Of a DNA stretch of 7,039 nucleotides, positions 1 through 6,388 are shown in pieces. The notes beneath the pieces were generated by a model that had not been told where the DNA came from, did not search any database, and saw nothing but the letters and a program-made list of their open reading frames with translations. A program made the translations under genes and the position numbers. Source of the DNA: Gallionellaceae bacterium (lineage in GTDB: Bacteria > Pseudomonadota > Gammaproteobacteria > Burkholderiales > Gallionellaceae); the NCBI GenBank assembly GCA_030690855.1, contig JAUYFR010000176.1:1-7039 (forward strand), in the 5' to 3' direction. Numbering within the stretch: position 1 is the stretch's first letter; each line of letters starts with the position of its first letter.

Positions 1-116
1 AGCTTCTTGTGATAGCAGAAATGCGGAATAGAGATACCAACGCTATGCGCGGCCTCAATCACTGTTGAGCCCGCCTCTACTTTGATACTCCGACCGTCAA
101 TTTCAATATTGATCAT
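1..116 (-). CDS. nuoG: NADH-quinone oxidoreductase subunit G, N-terminal fragment
   Basis: This is the 5' end of the large iron-sulfur subunit of complex I, which carries electrons from the NuoE/NuoF flavin end toward NuoB in the peripheral arm. Only 38 complete codons are visible before the window ends; the rest lies outside. The peptide begins MINIEIDGRSIKV and reaches PHFCYHKK, which is the beginning of a plant-ferredoxin-type [2Fe-2S] domain; Cys34 is expected to be the first ligand of cluster N1b. The ATG at 116 is supported by AGGTGA just upstream (within 117-136) and by a gap of only 20 nt after the nuoF stop codon. It is the last gene of the visible nuoA-G run. Identity rests on the ferredoxin-like start and its place directly after nuoF. 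The remaining cluster-binding and molybdopterin-fold domains cannot be judged here. Confidence 0.93.
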   Translation of the reverse strand, partial: MINIEIDGRSIKVEAGSTVIEAAHSVGISIPHFCYHKK

Positions 117-136
117 TACTCACCTATTCGTCTGCC

Positions 137-1402
137 TTACACCAAACACCGTTTGTGTTCGATATGGTATTCAAATTCTTTGCGGTAGTGCTTCAAGAAC
201 CCCTGTACTGGCCACGCAGCTGCATCACCCAAAGCGCAGATAGTTCGCCCTGCAATATTGCCGCACAAATCAAGAAGCAAATCTAAATCTTCAGGCCGAC
301 CTTCACCGTGCTCAATACGATGCACAATTCGATATAACCAACCTGTACCCTCGCGGCATGGCGTACATTGCCCACAAGACTCTTCATGGTAAAAATAAGA
401 TAAACGCTCAAGCGCTTTTACCATGCAAGTTGTTTCATCCATCACGATAATCGCGCCGGAACCAAGATACGAACCTGCTTTCTGCACAGAGTCATAATCC
501 ATGTTCACTTCCATCATAATTTCGGCCGGCAATACTGGCATCGAAGATCCACCAGGAATCACTGCCTTCAGCTTATTTCCACCTCGCACACCACCTGCCA
601 TTTCCAACAATCTTGCAAATGGCGTACCCATCGGCACTTCAAAGTTGCCAGGCTTATTCACATGACCAGAGATTGAAAATAATTTAATACCGCCACTGTT
701 TGGTACGCCAAGATCGGCAAATTTCTGACCGCCGTTATTGATGATGTAAGGGATACTGGCAAATGTTTCGGTGTTATTAATCGTGGTTGGCTTTCCGTAC
801 AAACCGAAACTTGCTGGGAACGGGGGCTTAAAGCGAGGCTGACCTTTTTTTCCCTCGATTGATTCAAGCAAGGCTGTCTCTTCTCCGCATACATAAGCAC
901 CATATCCCATGTGATTATGCAGATCAAAACTGAACTCACTTCCCAAGATGTTATTGCCTAAATAGCCTGCCGCCCTAGCCTCTTCACAAGCAGCCTCCAT
1001 GCGCTCATAAGCCTCAAAAATCTCACCATGAACATAGTTGTAACCAGTTTTAACTCCCATCGCATAAGCGCCAATCATCATGCCTTCAATCAGCATGTGG
1101 GGGTTATAACGCAAGATGTCGCGGTCTTTACAAGTGCCGGGTTCACCTTCGTCTGAGTTACAAACGATGTATTTATCGCCTTTAAAATCCTTAGGCATAA
1201 AAGTCCACTTAAGGCCCGTAGGAAAACCCGCACCCCCACGGCCTCGCAATCCTGACGCTTTGACTTCAGCGATGATTGCATCTGGCGTCATTTTTTCATT
1301 CAGGATTTTGCGAATCGCTTGGTAACCACCGACTTTAAGATAGTTATCAAGTGTCCAAGGCTGATCAAAATGGAGCGTGTTTAAAATAATTGGAGTGCTC
1401 AT
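137..1402 (-). CDS. nuoF: NADH-quinone oxidoreductase subunit F (NADH- and FMN-binding)
   Basis: This subunit oxidises NADH at a bound FMN and passes electrons to the [4Fe-4S] cluster N3 at the cytoplasmic tip of complex I. The 421-residue product has normal length. The glycine-rich nucleotide motif GRGGAGFPTG lies at residues 54-63, CNSDEGEPGT at 81-90, and the FMN-region motif around GAYVCGEETALLESIEG at 168-184. The N3 ligands are visible as ESCGQCTPC (Cys343, Cys346, Cys349) plus Cys389 in the ICALGD segment. The ATG overlaps the nuoE stop by four bases (ATGA), which favours translational coupling. The sequence just upstream is G-rich (a run of six G) rather than a textbook Shine-Dalgarno site. 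The protein ends HKRCLV and nuoG starts 20 nt later. Nothing in it looks altered. Confidence 0.98.
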   Translation of the reverse strand: MSTPIILNTLHFDQPWTLDNYLKVGGYQAIRKILNEKMTPDAIIAEVKASGLRGRGGAGFPTGLKWTFMPKDFKGDKYIVCNSDEGEPGTCKDRDILRYNPHMLIEGMMIGAYAMGVKTGYNYVHGEIFEAYERMEAACEEARAAGYLGNNILGSEFSFDLHNHMGYGAYVCGEETALLESIEGKKGQPRFKPPFPASFGLYGKPTTINNTETFASIPYIINNGGQKFADLGVPNSGGIKLFSISGHVNKPGNFEVPMGTPFARLLEMAGGVRGGNKLKAVIPGGSSMPVLPAEIMMEVNMDYDSVQKAGSYLGSGAIIVMDETTCMVKALERLSYFYHEESCGQCTPCREGTGWLYRIVHRIEHGEGRPEDLDLLLDLCGNIAGRTICALGDAAAWPVQGFLKHYRKEFEYHIEHKRCLV

Positions 1403-1896
1403 TGCTGCCCCCCAGTTTTGTCGGACTCAATATCGGCCAAAATTTGATCAATTTTTTCACCGGTTAAACGTCCGCACATTTTCTTGTTATTGATGGTCAA
1501 GACGGGTGCATCGACGCAAGCGCCCATGCACTCTCCAGAGCGTAAGCCGTACTTGCCATCTGGCGAAACTTCACCCAAACCAATGCCAAGTTTATTTTTA
1601 AGATATAGCAGGGTTTCATTCACACCACTCAGCTGACAGGAAAGATTGGTACACACAGTTAAGGTGTATGTACCCATCGGCTTCAAGTTGTACATGTGAT
1701 AAAAAGTAGCAACCTCATACACAGCCATTTGCGACATACTCAAATAGGCCGCAATGTCCGTAATGTCTTCAGGCGCGATCCAGCCTTTTTCATCTTGGAC
1801 AAAACGCAGTGCTGCCATCACCGCAGACTGCTTTTGATCGACCGGATATTTTTTCAGCTCGCGATCTATTTTTGCTTGAATTTGTTCGGATAACAT
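1399..1896 (-). CDS. nuoE: NADH-quinone oxidoreductase subunit E ([2Fe-2S] N1a subunit)
   Basis: This is the thioredoxin-fold 24-kDa-type subunit that pairs with NuoF and holds the off-path [2Fe-2S] cluster N1a. The 165-residue product has the four expected cysteines: Cys82 and Cys87 in VCTNLSC, and Cys123 and Cys127 in ECMGACVDAP. The N-terminal helical region contains the family pattern KQSAVMAALRFVQDEKGWI at about residues 22-40. The ATG at 1896 shares one base with the nuoD stop (TAATG), and the best purine-rich stretch (GGAGAG) is about a dozen bases upstream, so re-initiation by ribosomes finishing nuoD is likely. The 3' end overlaps nuoF by four bases. Length and motifs are ordinary for the family. 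Confidence 0.97.
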   Translation of the reverse strand: MLSEQIQAKIDRELKKYPVDQKQSAVMAALRFVQDEKGWIAPEDITDIAAYLSMSQMAVYEVATFYHMYNLKPMGTYTLTVCTNLSCQLSGVNETLLYLKNKLGIGLGEVSPDGKYGLRSGECMGACVDAPVLTINNKKMCGRLTGEKIDQILADIESDKTGGQQ

Positions 1897-3149
1897 TAGC
1901 GGTCTATCTCTCCAAAAACGATGTCTTGCGTTCCAATAATCGCCACCACATCAGCGAGCAAATGACCTTTTGTCATTTCATTCAAACTCGCCAAATGCGC
2001 AAAACCCGGCGCACGAATCTTCATGCGATAAGCTTTGTTTGCTCCATCCGAAACCAAATAAATCCCGAACTCACCTTTAGGATGCTCTACCGCCGAATAA
2101 ACCTCACCAACAGGCAAATGGAAACCTTCAGTAAAGTGTTTGAAGTGATGGATCAACTCTTCCATATTTTGCTTCATCGCCGCGCGTGCAGGAGGAGCAT
2201 ATTTATGATTTTCAGTAATCACTGGGCCTGGATTTTTGCGCAACCAATCAATGCACTGTTTAATGATGCGATTAGACTGTCGCATCTCCTCAACACGTAC
2301 TAGATAACGATCGTAGCAATCACCCTCAACGCCCACTGGAATATCAAAGTCGAGACGATCATAAACTTCGTAAGGCTGCTTTTTACGAAGGTCCCACTCG
2401 ACACCGGAACCACGCAACATAGGGCCTGTAAACCCCATCGCAATTGCTCGCTCAGGAGAAACAACACCGATACCTACCGTACGCTGCTTCCAAATACGGT
2501 TATCCGTCAACAACGTTTCATATTCATCAACATTCGAGGGGAAACGGTTCGCAAAATCCTCAATAAAATCAAGGAGAGATCCTTGGCGATTCCTATTCAT
2601 CCGCTTAACTGCCGCTTCGTTGTGAATCTTCGATTTTTCATACTGCGGCATGCTATCTGGCAGGTCACGGTAAACACCACCTGGGCGATAGTAAGCGGCG
2701 TGCATACGCGCGCCTGACACAGCCTCATACACATCCATCAAATCTTCGCGCTCACGGAAGGTATAGAAGAACATCGTCATCGCACCCAAATCGATGCCCG
2801 AAGCTCCCAACCAAAGCAGATGATTTAATATGCGCGTAATTTCATCGAACATGACACGGATGTATTGCGCACGCAAAGACACCTCAATACCAGCCAATTT
2901 TTCAATGGCCATGACATACGCATGTTCATTACACATCATGGAAACGTAATCCAAACGATCCATGTAGGGAACCGCTTGCAAATACGTTTTATGCTCAGCT
3001 AATTTTTCTGTTCCACGGTGCAACAAACCAATATGTGGATCGGCACGTTCGACTACCTCACCATCCAATTCTAGAATCAAGCGCAAGACGCCGTGAGCCG
3101 CCGGGTGTTGTGGGCCAAAGTTCATGGTGTAATTTTTAATTTCAGGCAT
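1896..3149 (-). CDS. nuoD: NADH-quinone oxidoreductase subunit D (49-kDa-type quinone-site subunit)
   Basis: NuoD is the hydrogenase-derived subunit that, with NuoB, builds the quinone-reduction pocket of complex I. The 417-residue protein starts MPEIKNYTMNFGPQHPAAHG. The quinone-contacting pair expected from structural work on the Thermus homologue (His38/Tyr87) appears here as His19 and Tyr68 with the same 49-residue separation. The C-terminus DIVFGEIDR is typical. Here nuoD is a separate gene, not fused to nuoC as in Escherichia coli, which fits betaproteobacteria. The start is supported by AAGGAAA at 3155-3161, five bases upstream, and by a 21-nt gap after nuoC. The stop codon overlaps the nuoE start by one base. 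Confidence 0.98.
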   Translation of the reverse strand: MPEIKNYTMNFGPQHPAAHGVLRLILELDGEVVERADPHIGLLHRGTEKLAEHKTYLQAVPYMDRLDYVSMMCNEHAYVMAIEKLAGIEVSLRAQYIRVMFDEITRILNHLLWLGASGIDLGAMTMFFYTFREREDLMDVYEAVSGARMHAAYYRPGGVYRDLPDSMPQYEKSKIHNEAAVKRMNRNRQGSLLDFIEDFANRFPSNVDEYETLLTDNRIWKQRTVGIGVVSPERAIAMGFTGPMLRGSGVEWDLRKKQPYEVYDRLDFDIPVGVEGDCYDRYLVRVEEMRQSNRIIKQCIDWLRKNPGPVITENHKYAPPARAAMKQNMEELIHHFKHFTEGFHLPVGEVYSAVEHPKGEFGIYLVSDGANKAYRMKIRAPGFAHLASLNEMTKGHLLADVVAIIGTQDIVFGEIDR

Positions 3150-3170
3150 TACGCTTTCCTTGCACTTATC

Positions 3171-3809
3171 TCAGTGACGACTGTAGTTTTCTTCACGAAT
3201 AGTTCGCGGAGTAATTTCTCGCGGCTCTACTGTAACTGGCTTGTAAACCACACGCTTTTGTTCCGGATCGTAGTGCATCTCAACATGACCAGACAGCGGA
3301 AAATCTTTACGGAACGGGTTACCCACAAAACCATAATCAGTCAAAATTCGACGCAGATCTGGATGTCCTAAAAACACGATACCAAACATATCAAAAGTCT
3401 CGCGCTCAAACCAGTTAGCAGAAGGCCAAATACCCACAACGGAATTCAATCTTGGCGCAGCATCATCTTCAGCAAAAACTTTCACACGCAAACGAACATT
3501 ATTTTTCACCGACAACAAGTGATAAACAGCAGCGAATCGATGTTTAAATAGATTCTCAGTCACCTCATCAGACAGATACATTCCACTCTCGGATATCTCG
3601 CTTCCATAAGCAGAGTAATCGACACCACATACATCCGTTAGTTGATCGAAATAAAAGTGCTCGTTGCTCTGCAAACGCTTAAAAACATCAAGCATTTCAC
3701 TCGCACGCGCGACCATTGTCAGCTCACCCTGCGCTTGGTTTAAGCTAACGATATAGGCACCCAAAGTTTCTTTAAGATTCGTGCTGAGAAAATTCAAATC
3801 AAGGGACAT
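3171..3809 (-). CDS. nuoC: NADH-quinone oxidoreductase subunit C (30-kDa-type)
   Basis: NuoC is a peripheral-arm scaffold subunit that packs against NuoD and NuoB and holds no cofactor. The 212-residue product contains the family signature ERETFDMFGIVFLGHPDLRR at about residues 135-154, followed by ILTDYGFVGNPFRKDFPLSG at 155-174. The N-terminal third is less conserved, as usual. The ATG at 3809 has AGGAT four bases upstream (3814-3818), and this site overlaps the nuoB stop codon; the intergenic gap is seven bases. The C-terminal tail RTIREENYSRH runs up to a TGA stop before nuoD. Length is normal and the frame is intact. Confidence 0.97.
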   Translation of the reverse strand: MSLDLNFLSTNLKETLGAYIVSLNQAQGELTMVARASEMLDVFKRLQSNEHFYFDQLTDVCGVDYSAYGSEISESGMYLSDEVTENLFKHRFAAVYHLLSVKNNVRLRVKVFAEDDAAPRLNSVVGIWPSANWFERETFDMFGIVFLGHPDLRRILTDYGFVGNPFRKDFPLSGHVEMHYDPEQKRVVYKPVTVEPREITPRTIREENYSRH

Positions 3810-3816
3810 AGTTATC

Positions 3817-4296
3817 CTATCGCGCTATCGTGTTGGTACGATTTATTTTCTTTTGCAACTGGATCACGCCATAGAGTAAAGCCTCGGCGGTAGGCGGGCA
3901 ACCTGGAACATAAATATCAACAGGTATAATTCGATCACAACCACGCACAACAGAATATGAATAGTGGTAATAGCCACCGCCATTGGCGCACGACCCCATT
4001 GAAATCACATAGCGAGGCTCAGCCATTTGGTCATACACTTTGCGCAAAGCAGGCCCCATTTTATTGCACAAAGTACCCGCAACAATCATCAAATCAGACT
4101 GTCTTGGACTAGGGCGGAAAGCGCCCGCACCGAAACGATCCAAGTCATATCTTGAAAGTGCAACGTGCATCATCTCTACAGCACAGCATGCCAAACCAAA
4201 TGTCATTGGCCACAATGAACCAGTACGCGTGTAATTGATAACCGTATCTAACGAAGTTGTAACAAAACCCTTTTCAAGAACGCCTTCTATTCCCAT
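3817..4296 (-). CDS. nuoB: NADH-quinone oxidoreductase subunit B (cluster N2 subunit)
   Basis: NuoB holds the terminal [4Fe-4S] cluster N2, which donates electrons to quinone at the NuoB/NuoD interface. With the start chosen here the protein is 159 residues. The N2 ligands are present: the adjacent pair Cys37-Cys38 in LACCAVEMM, Cys103 in MGSCANGGG and Cys133 in VPGCPP. The protein closely resembles the mitochondrial PSST subunit. An in-frame ATG at 4317 would add seven residues, but the codons it adds contain the ribosome site AAGGGAG (4304-4310), placed seven bases before the ATG at 4296; the protein then begins MGIEGVLEKGF as expected for relatives. The chosen start overlaps the 3' end of nuoA by ten bases, so the two genes are probably translationally coupled. 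Confidence 0.97.
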   Translation of the reverse strand: MGIEGVLEKGFVTTSLDTVINYTRTGSLWPMTFGLACCAVEMMHVALSRYDLDRFGAGAFRPSPRQSDLMIVAGTLCNKMGPALRKVYDQMAEPRYVISMGSCANGGGYYHYSYSVVRGCDRIIPVDIYVPGCPPTAEALLYGVIQLQKKINRTNTIAR

Positions 4297-4643
4297 TCTA
4301 AGGCTCCCTTCTTCCACTCATAGATAAAACCAACAACGAGAATTCCCAAAAACAGCATCATGGAGAAAAAACCAAACGTACCAATCTCCTTAAGCACAAT
4401 TGCCCAAGGAAAAAGAAAAGCTATTTCCAAGTCAAACAGGATAAATAGGATTGCAACTAGATAATAGCGAACATCAAACTGCATACGCGCATCTTCAAAT
4501 GCCTCGAAGCCACACTCATAAGGAGAAAGTTTTGCATCATCAGGACGATGAGGGGCGGCGAATCTTCCCAAAGCTAATGGAATCACTCCCACAGCAAGAC
4601 CAACACAGATAAACAACAGGACAGGAAAGTAGTTTTCCAACAT
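4287..4643 (-). CDS. nuoA: NADH-quinone oxidoreductase subunit A
   Basis: NuoA (the ND3 counterpart) is a small membrane subunit of complex I near the quinone cavity. The 118-residue protein has three hydrophobic segments at about residues 6-26, 62-82 and 90-108. The long loop between the first two carries the conserved SPYECGFE at 40-47; its Cys44 corresponds to the loop cysteine of mitochondrial ND3. The acidic DLE at 71-73 sits in the second membrane segment, also typical. An upstream in-frame ATG at 4661 is possible, but the ATG at 4643 has a strong site GGAGGG (4650-4655) six bases upstream and gives the usual MLENYFPV start. This is the first gene of the nuo operon; a 406-nt gap separates it from the tRNA gene upstream. 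Confidence 0.97.
   Translation of the reverse strand: MLENYFPVLLFICVGLAVGVIPLALGRFAAPHRPDDAKLSPYECGFEAFEDARMQFDVRYYLVAILFILFDLEIAFLFPWAIVLKEIGTFGFFSMMLFLGILVVGFIYEWKKGALEWE
4304..4310 (-). promoter_or_regulatory. Ribosome binding site deciding the nuoB start
   Basis: AAGGGAG lies seven bases before the ATG at 4296 and inside the 3' coding end of nuoA. It also lies inside the codons that would be translated if the alternative upstream ATG at 4317 were used, which argues for the shorter NuoB. Confidence 0.75.
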
Positions 4644-4649
4644 TCTGAG

Positions 4650-4655
4650 CCCTCC
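4650..4655 (-). promoter_or_regulatory. Ribosome binding site deciding the nuoA start
   Basis: GGAGGG is six bases before the ATG at 4643. It lies between this ATG and the in-frame ATG at 4661, so the shorter protein beginning MLENYFPV is favoured. Confidence 0.75.
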
Positions 4656-4705
4656 GTGCACACAGCACTCAAATGAATACCGTACGCCTCTTTAGTTATT
4701 ATTAA

Positions 4706-4729
4706 TCAAGCAACATTAATTTTGCTTGA
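4706..4729. promoter_or_regulatory. 24-bp near-perfect palindrome upstream of nuoA, possible operator
   Basis: Arms TCAAGCAA (4706-4713) and TTGCTTGA (4722-4729) are exact inverted copies, and the six central bases ATTAAT (4715-4720) are themselves palindromic about the same centre; only the pair at 4714/4721 breaks symmetry. The element starts 63 bases upstream of the nuoA ATG and would lie at about the transcription start of the weak candidate nuo promoter. On the minus strand the following bases (TTAATAATAA) are not a T-run, so an intrinsic terminator is unlikely. A binding site for a dimeric regulator is the simplest reading, but I do not recognise a regulator for this motif. Confidence 0.5.
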
Positions 4730-4733
4730 AATT

Positions 4734-4764
4734 ATTATGCGGGTACGGGCTCGAAAACCTTCAA
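4734..4764 (-). promoter_or_regulatory. Weak candidate promoter for the nuo operon
   Basis: Reading the minus strand, TTGAAG (4759-4764, four of six consensus bases) precedes CATAAT (4734-4739, five of six) with a 19-bp spacer, which is longer than the usual 16-18. Transcription would start near 4727, inside the 24-bp palindrome, and leave a leader of about 85 nt before nuoA. Another possible -10 is the TG-extended TAGAAT at 4823-4828, but it lies upstream of a terminator-like hairpin. The true start site cannot be decided from sequence. Confidence 0.28.
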
Positions 4765-4775
4765 CCACTGCACTT

Positions 4776-4803
4776 AAAAAGAAGTAACAATTTTTGTTGT
4801 CAC
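4776..4803 (-). terminator. Candidate intrinsic terminator upstream of nuoA
   Basis: On the minus strand, GTGACAA (4803-4797) can pair with TTGTTAC (4790-4784) to form a seven-pair stem with one G-U pair and a six-base loop CAAAAA. It is followed at once by TTCTTTTT (4783-4776). The stem is low in GC, so efficiency is doubtful. Its place between the tRNA gene and the nuo promoter region suits termination of the tpiA-secG-tRNA transcript. Confidence 0.38.
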
Positions 4804-5006
4804 CGTTTTTTCTCCGACGAAGATTCTAACAACATTTAAAAATTAGGGAAGCAATTTAAGCTTGAGTAAATCAGTTTGCTTTGACTTGCACTCATGAAAT
4901 AAATGCAAAAACTTGATACCTACGAAATCACGACCGACAAGACTAAATAATCGTCAAGATGATCATCTCTAATACCCAACATCAGGATTAATTTAAGTAG
5001 AAAATT

Positions 5007-5024
5007 TTATTTTGCACAAAATAA
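5007..5024 (-). terminator. AT-rich inverted repeat downstream of tRNA-Leu, possible transcript end
   Basis: TTATTTTG and CAAAATAA are exact inverted copies separated by two bases; a realistic RNA hairpin would be seven A-U pairs with a four-base loop. On the minus strand it begins 26 nt after the tRNA CCA end and is followed by AATTTTCT. The lack of GC pairs makes it a poor intrinsic terminator; it may instead mark a processing point or be chance in AT-rich DNA. Confidence 0.25.
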
Positions 5025-5049
5025 CTAGCCGCCAGAAAAATGTATTTCG

Positions 5050-5136
5050 TGGTGCGGGGCAAGGGACTCGAACCCTCACGTCCTTACGGACACAGCCACC
5101 TCAAGGCTGCGCGTCTACCAATTCCGCCAACTCCGC
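5050..5136 (-). tRNA. tRNA-Leu, anticodon GAG, with encoded CCA
   Basis: The 87-nt gene folds as a class II tRNA. The D arm reads GCGGAATTGGTAGACGC. The anticodon stem CAGCC/GGCTG is fully paired around the loop TTGAGGT, giving anticodon GAG at 5102-5100 for CUC and CUU leucine codons. The long variable arm has the stem GTCC/GGAC around GTAA, as expected for leucine. The T arm is GAGGG, TTCGAGT, CCCTT. The discriminator base is A, and CCA is encoded at 5052-5050. The acceptor stem GCGGAGT/GCCCCGC pairs at six positions (one T-G) but leaves an A-C mismatch at position 5-68. Placement between secG and nuoA is familiar in betaproteobacteria. It probably shares the tpiA-secG transcript, since I see no convincing promoter in the 77-nt gap after secG. 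Confidence 0.96.
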
Positions 5137-5171
5137 ATTACTACCTGTACTAAACAATCAACTACATGAAG

Positions 5172-5209
5172 TTAAAATTCAGGCCTCTTGATCTCAACAT
5201 GAATTTTAA
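5172..5209. repeat. Inverted repeat between secG and tRNA-Leu
   Basis: TTAAAATTCA (5172-5181) and TGAATTTTAA (5200-5209) are exact 10-bp inverted copies around an 18-base loop. The repeat starts four bases after the secG stop codon in the direction of transcription. There is no T-run after it on the minus strand, so if it folds in RNA it may be a 3'-end or processing structure rather than a terminator. Confidence 0.4.
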
Positions 5210-5213
5210 TCGA

Positions 5214-5561
5214 TTATCTAGGCACTTCTTTAGATTTTGAACCTGGGACATCGGAGACGATAGGTGCAGGCGCTATCTGCTGCTCCGATTTGATCGGCTC
5301 TATTTTATCCATCACACCCTCTGTTTTAGCAGGTATTGCGTAAAGATAAGTTAAGGACATGCTTGTCACAAAGAAAATTGTCGCAGCAACAGCCGTACTC
5401 CGACTCAAAAAATTAGCGGAGCCGCTAGATCCGAATAAGCTACCTGCAGATCCAGTTCCAAAAGCCGCTCCCATGTCGGCACCCTTGCCATGTTGAATTA
5501 AGACAAGACCGATCAATACTATCGCAGTTATTAAATGCACCACCCAAACTAATGTTTCCAC
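5214..5561 (-). CDS. secG: Protein-export membrane protein SecG
   Basis: SecG is the small accessory subunit of the SecYEG channel in the inner membrane and assists SecA-driven protein export. The 115-residue product has the expected two hydrophobic segments at about residues 4-23 and 55-75, joined by the conserved cytoplasmic loop HGKGADMGAAFGTGSAGSLF (24-43) and GSSGSANFLSRSTA. The C-terminal tail after residue 80 is polar and rich in proline, alanine and serine, as is common in betaproteobacterial SecG. The start is GTG at 5561, supported by GAGGTG four bases upstream (5566-5571); no in-frame ATG would give the complete first membrane segment. It follows tpiA by 38 nt, so the two are probably co-transcribed. 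The tRNA-Leu gene follows. Confidence 0.95.
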   Translation of the reverse strand: METLVWVVHLITAIVLIGLVLIQHGKGADMGAAFGTGSAGSLFGSSGSANFLSRSTAVAATIFFVTSMSLTYLYAIPAKTEGVMDKIEPIKSEQQIAPAPIVSDVPGSKSKEVPR

Positions 5562-5599
5562 TTACCACCTCAAAATCAACATACAAATTTATACAAAAA

Positions 5600-6355
5600 T
5601 TATTTTGCAGCAGCCCGACAAATTGCTACAAAATCATCCACCACTAAAGATGCCCCGCCAATCAAGCCACCATCAATATCTTGCATTGCAAATAACTCAA
5701 CAGCATTGCCTGGCTTAACGCTACCTCCGTAGAGTATACACAATGCTTGCGCAACATGACTATCCAGATCTGCAACCCGTTGGCGAATAAAAGCATGAAC
5801 GGCTTGCGCTTGCTCTGGCGATGCAGTCTTTCCAGTTCCAATCGCCCATACGGGTTCATAAGCCACAATAGCTTTTGCTAACCCTTTGGCACCAAACACA
5901 TTTAGGACAGCATCTAATTGGGTTGCAACAACTTGCTCTGTAACACCAGACTCACGCTCGGACAATGTTTCTCCAACACAAAAAATTGGAGTTAAACCCG
6001 CCTTGATAGCAGCATCAAATTTAGCTTGTGCAATTTCATTACTTTCATGAAATAAACCGCGGCGTTCAGAGTGACCAATGATCACATAGCGACACCCAAA
6101 GTCCATCAACATCCCTGGCGCAACAGCACCTGTGAACGCACCTTCTTCATATTGACTTAGATTTTGGGCACCCCACGCAACATTACTACCCTGCAACGCT
6201 GATTGGGCCTGAGCGAGATACGGATATGGAACACAAACTGCATAATCCGCAGACGTAAAGTCGCGTACGCCGGCCAGAACACCTTCTAACAAAGCCTTGT
6301 TACGATCAAGACGACCATACATTTTCCAATTTCCAACAACTAATCTGCGGCGCAT
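5600..6355 (-). CDS. tpiA: Triosephosphate isomerase
   Basis: TpiA interconverts dihydroxyacetone phosphate and glyceraldehyde 3-phosphate in the cytoplasm, in glycolysis, gluconeogenesis and glycerol use. The 251-residue product has family-typical length and all catalytic features: Asn9 and Lys11 in VVGNWKM, the electrophile His95 in VIIGHSERR, the base Glu167 in AYEPVWAIGTG with flexible loop 6 at about 168-176, and phosphate-binding segments ILYGGSVK (207-214) and GGLIGGAS (229-236). The frame stays open upstream to a GTG at 6481, which would add 42 residues, but the ATG at 6355 is preferred: it has AGGAA nine bases upstream (6365-6369), it gives the normal MRRRLVVGNWKM start, and a good promoter candidate lies inside the extension. 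It leads secG and lies downstream of glpD. Confidence 0.97.
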   Translation of the reverse strand: MRRRLVVGNWKMYGRLDRNKALLEGVLAGVRDFTSADYAVCVPYPYLAQAQSALQGSNVAWGAQNLSQYEEGAFTGAVAPGMLMDFGCRYVIIGHSERRGLFHESNEIAQAKFDAAIKAGLTPIFCVGETLSERESGVTEQVVATQLDAVLNVFGAKGLAKAIVAYEPVWAIGTGKTASPEQAQAVHAFIRQRVADLDSHVAQALCILYGGSVKPGNAVELFAMQDIDGGLIGGASLVVDDFVAICRAAAK

Positions 6356-6388
6356 TTTAATTATTTCCTGTAGCGACAAAAGGGTCGA

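Larger units (their letters stand above)
4644..5049. other. AT-rich gap between nuoA and tRNA-Leu
   Basis: I see no coding region in these 406 bases. They hold the nuoA ribosome site, the 24-bp palindrome, a weak nuo promoter candidate, a terminator-like hairpin, a 12-bp perfect palindrome AGATGATCATCT at 4957-4968, and an AT-rich inverted repeat at 5007-5024. The stretch from about 4830 to 4956 shows nothing I can name. Confidence 0.7.

Noticed and set aside
1809..2303. A 164-codon plus-strand frame opposite nuoD and nuoE
   Set aside because: It lies antisense to two clearly real conserved genes, and its composition is that of a reverse-strand shadow.
4297..4317. Longer nuoB start at 4317
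   Set aside because: The added codons contain the AAGGGAG ribosome site, and homologous proteins begin at MGIEGVL.
4696..4709. FNR-like site upstream of nuoA (TTGAT-N4-AATAA on the minus strand)
   Set aside because: One half-site matches fully but the other matches only three of five, and the AT-rich context makes such matches common. It is not strong enough to list as a feature.
5172..5209. Terminator between secG and tRNA-Leu
   Set aside because: The inverted repeat is real, but its stem is mostly A-T, its loop is long, and no T-run follows. I list it only as a repeat.
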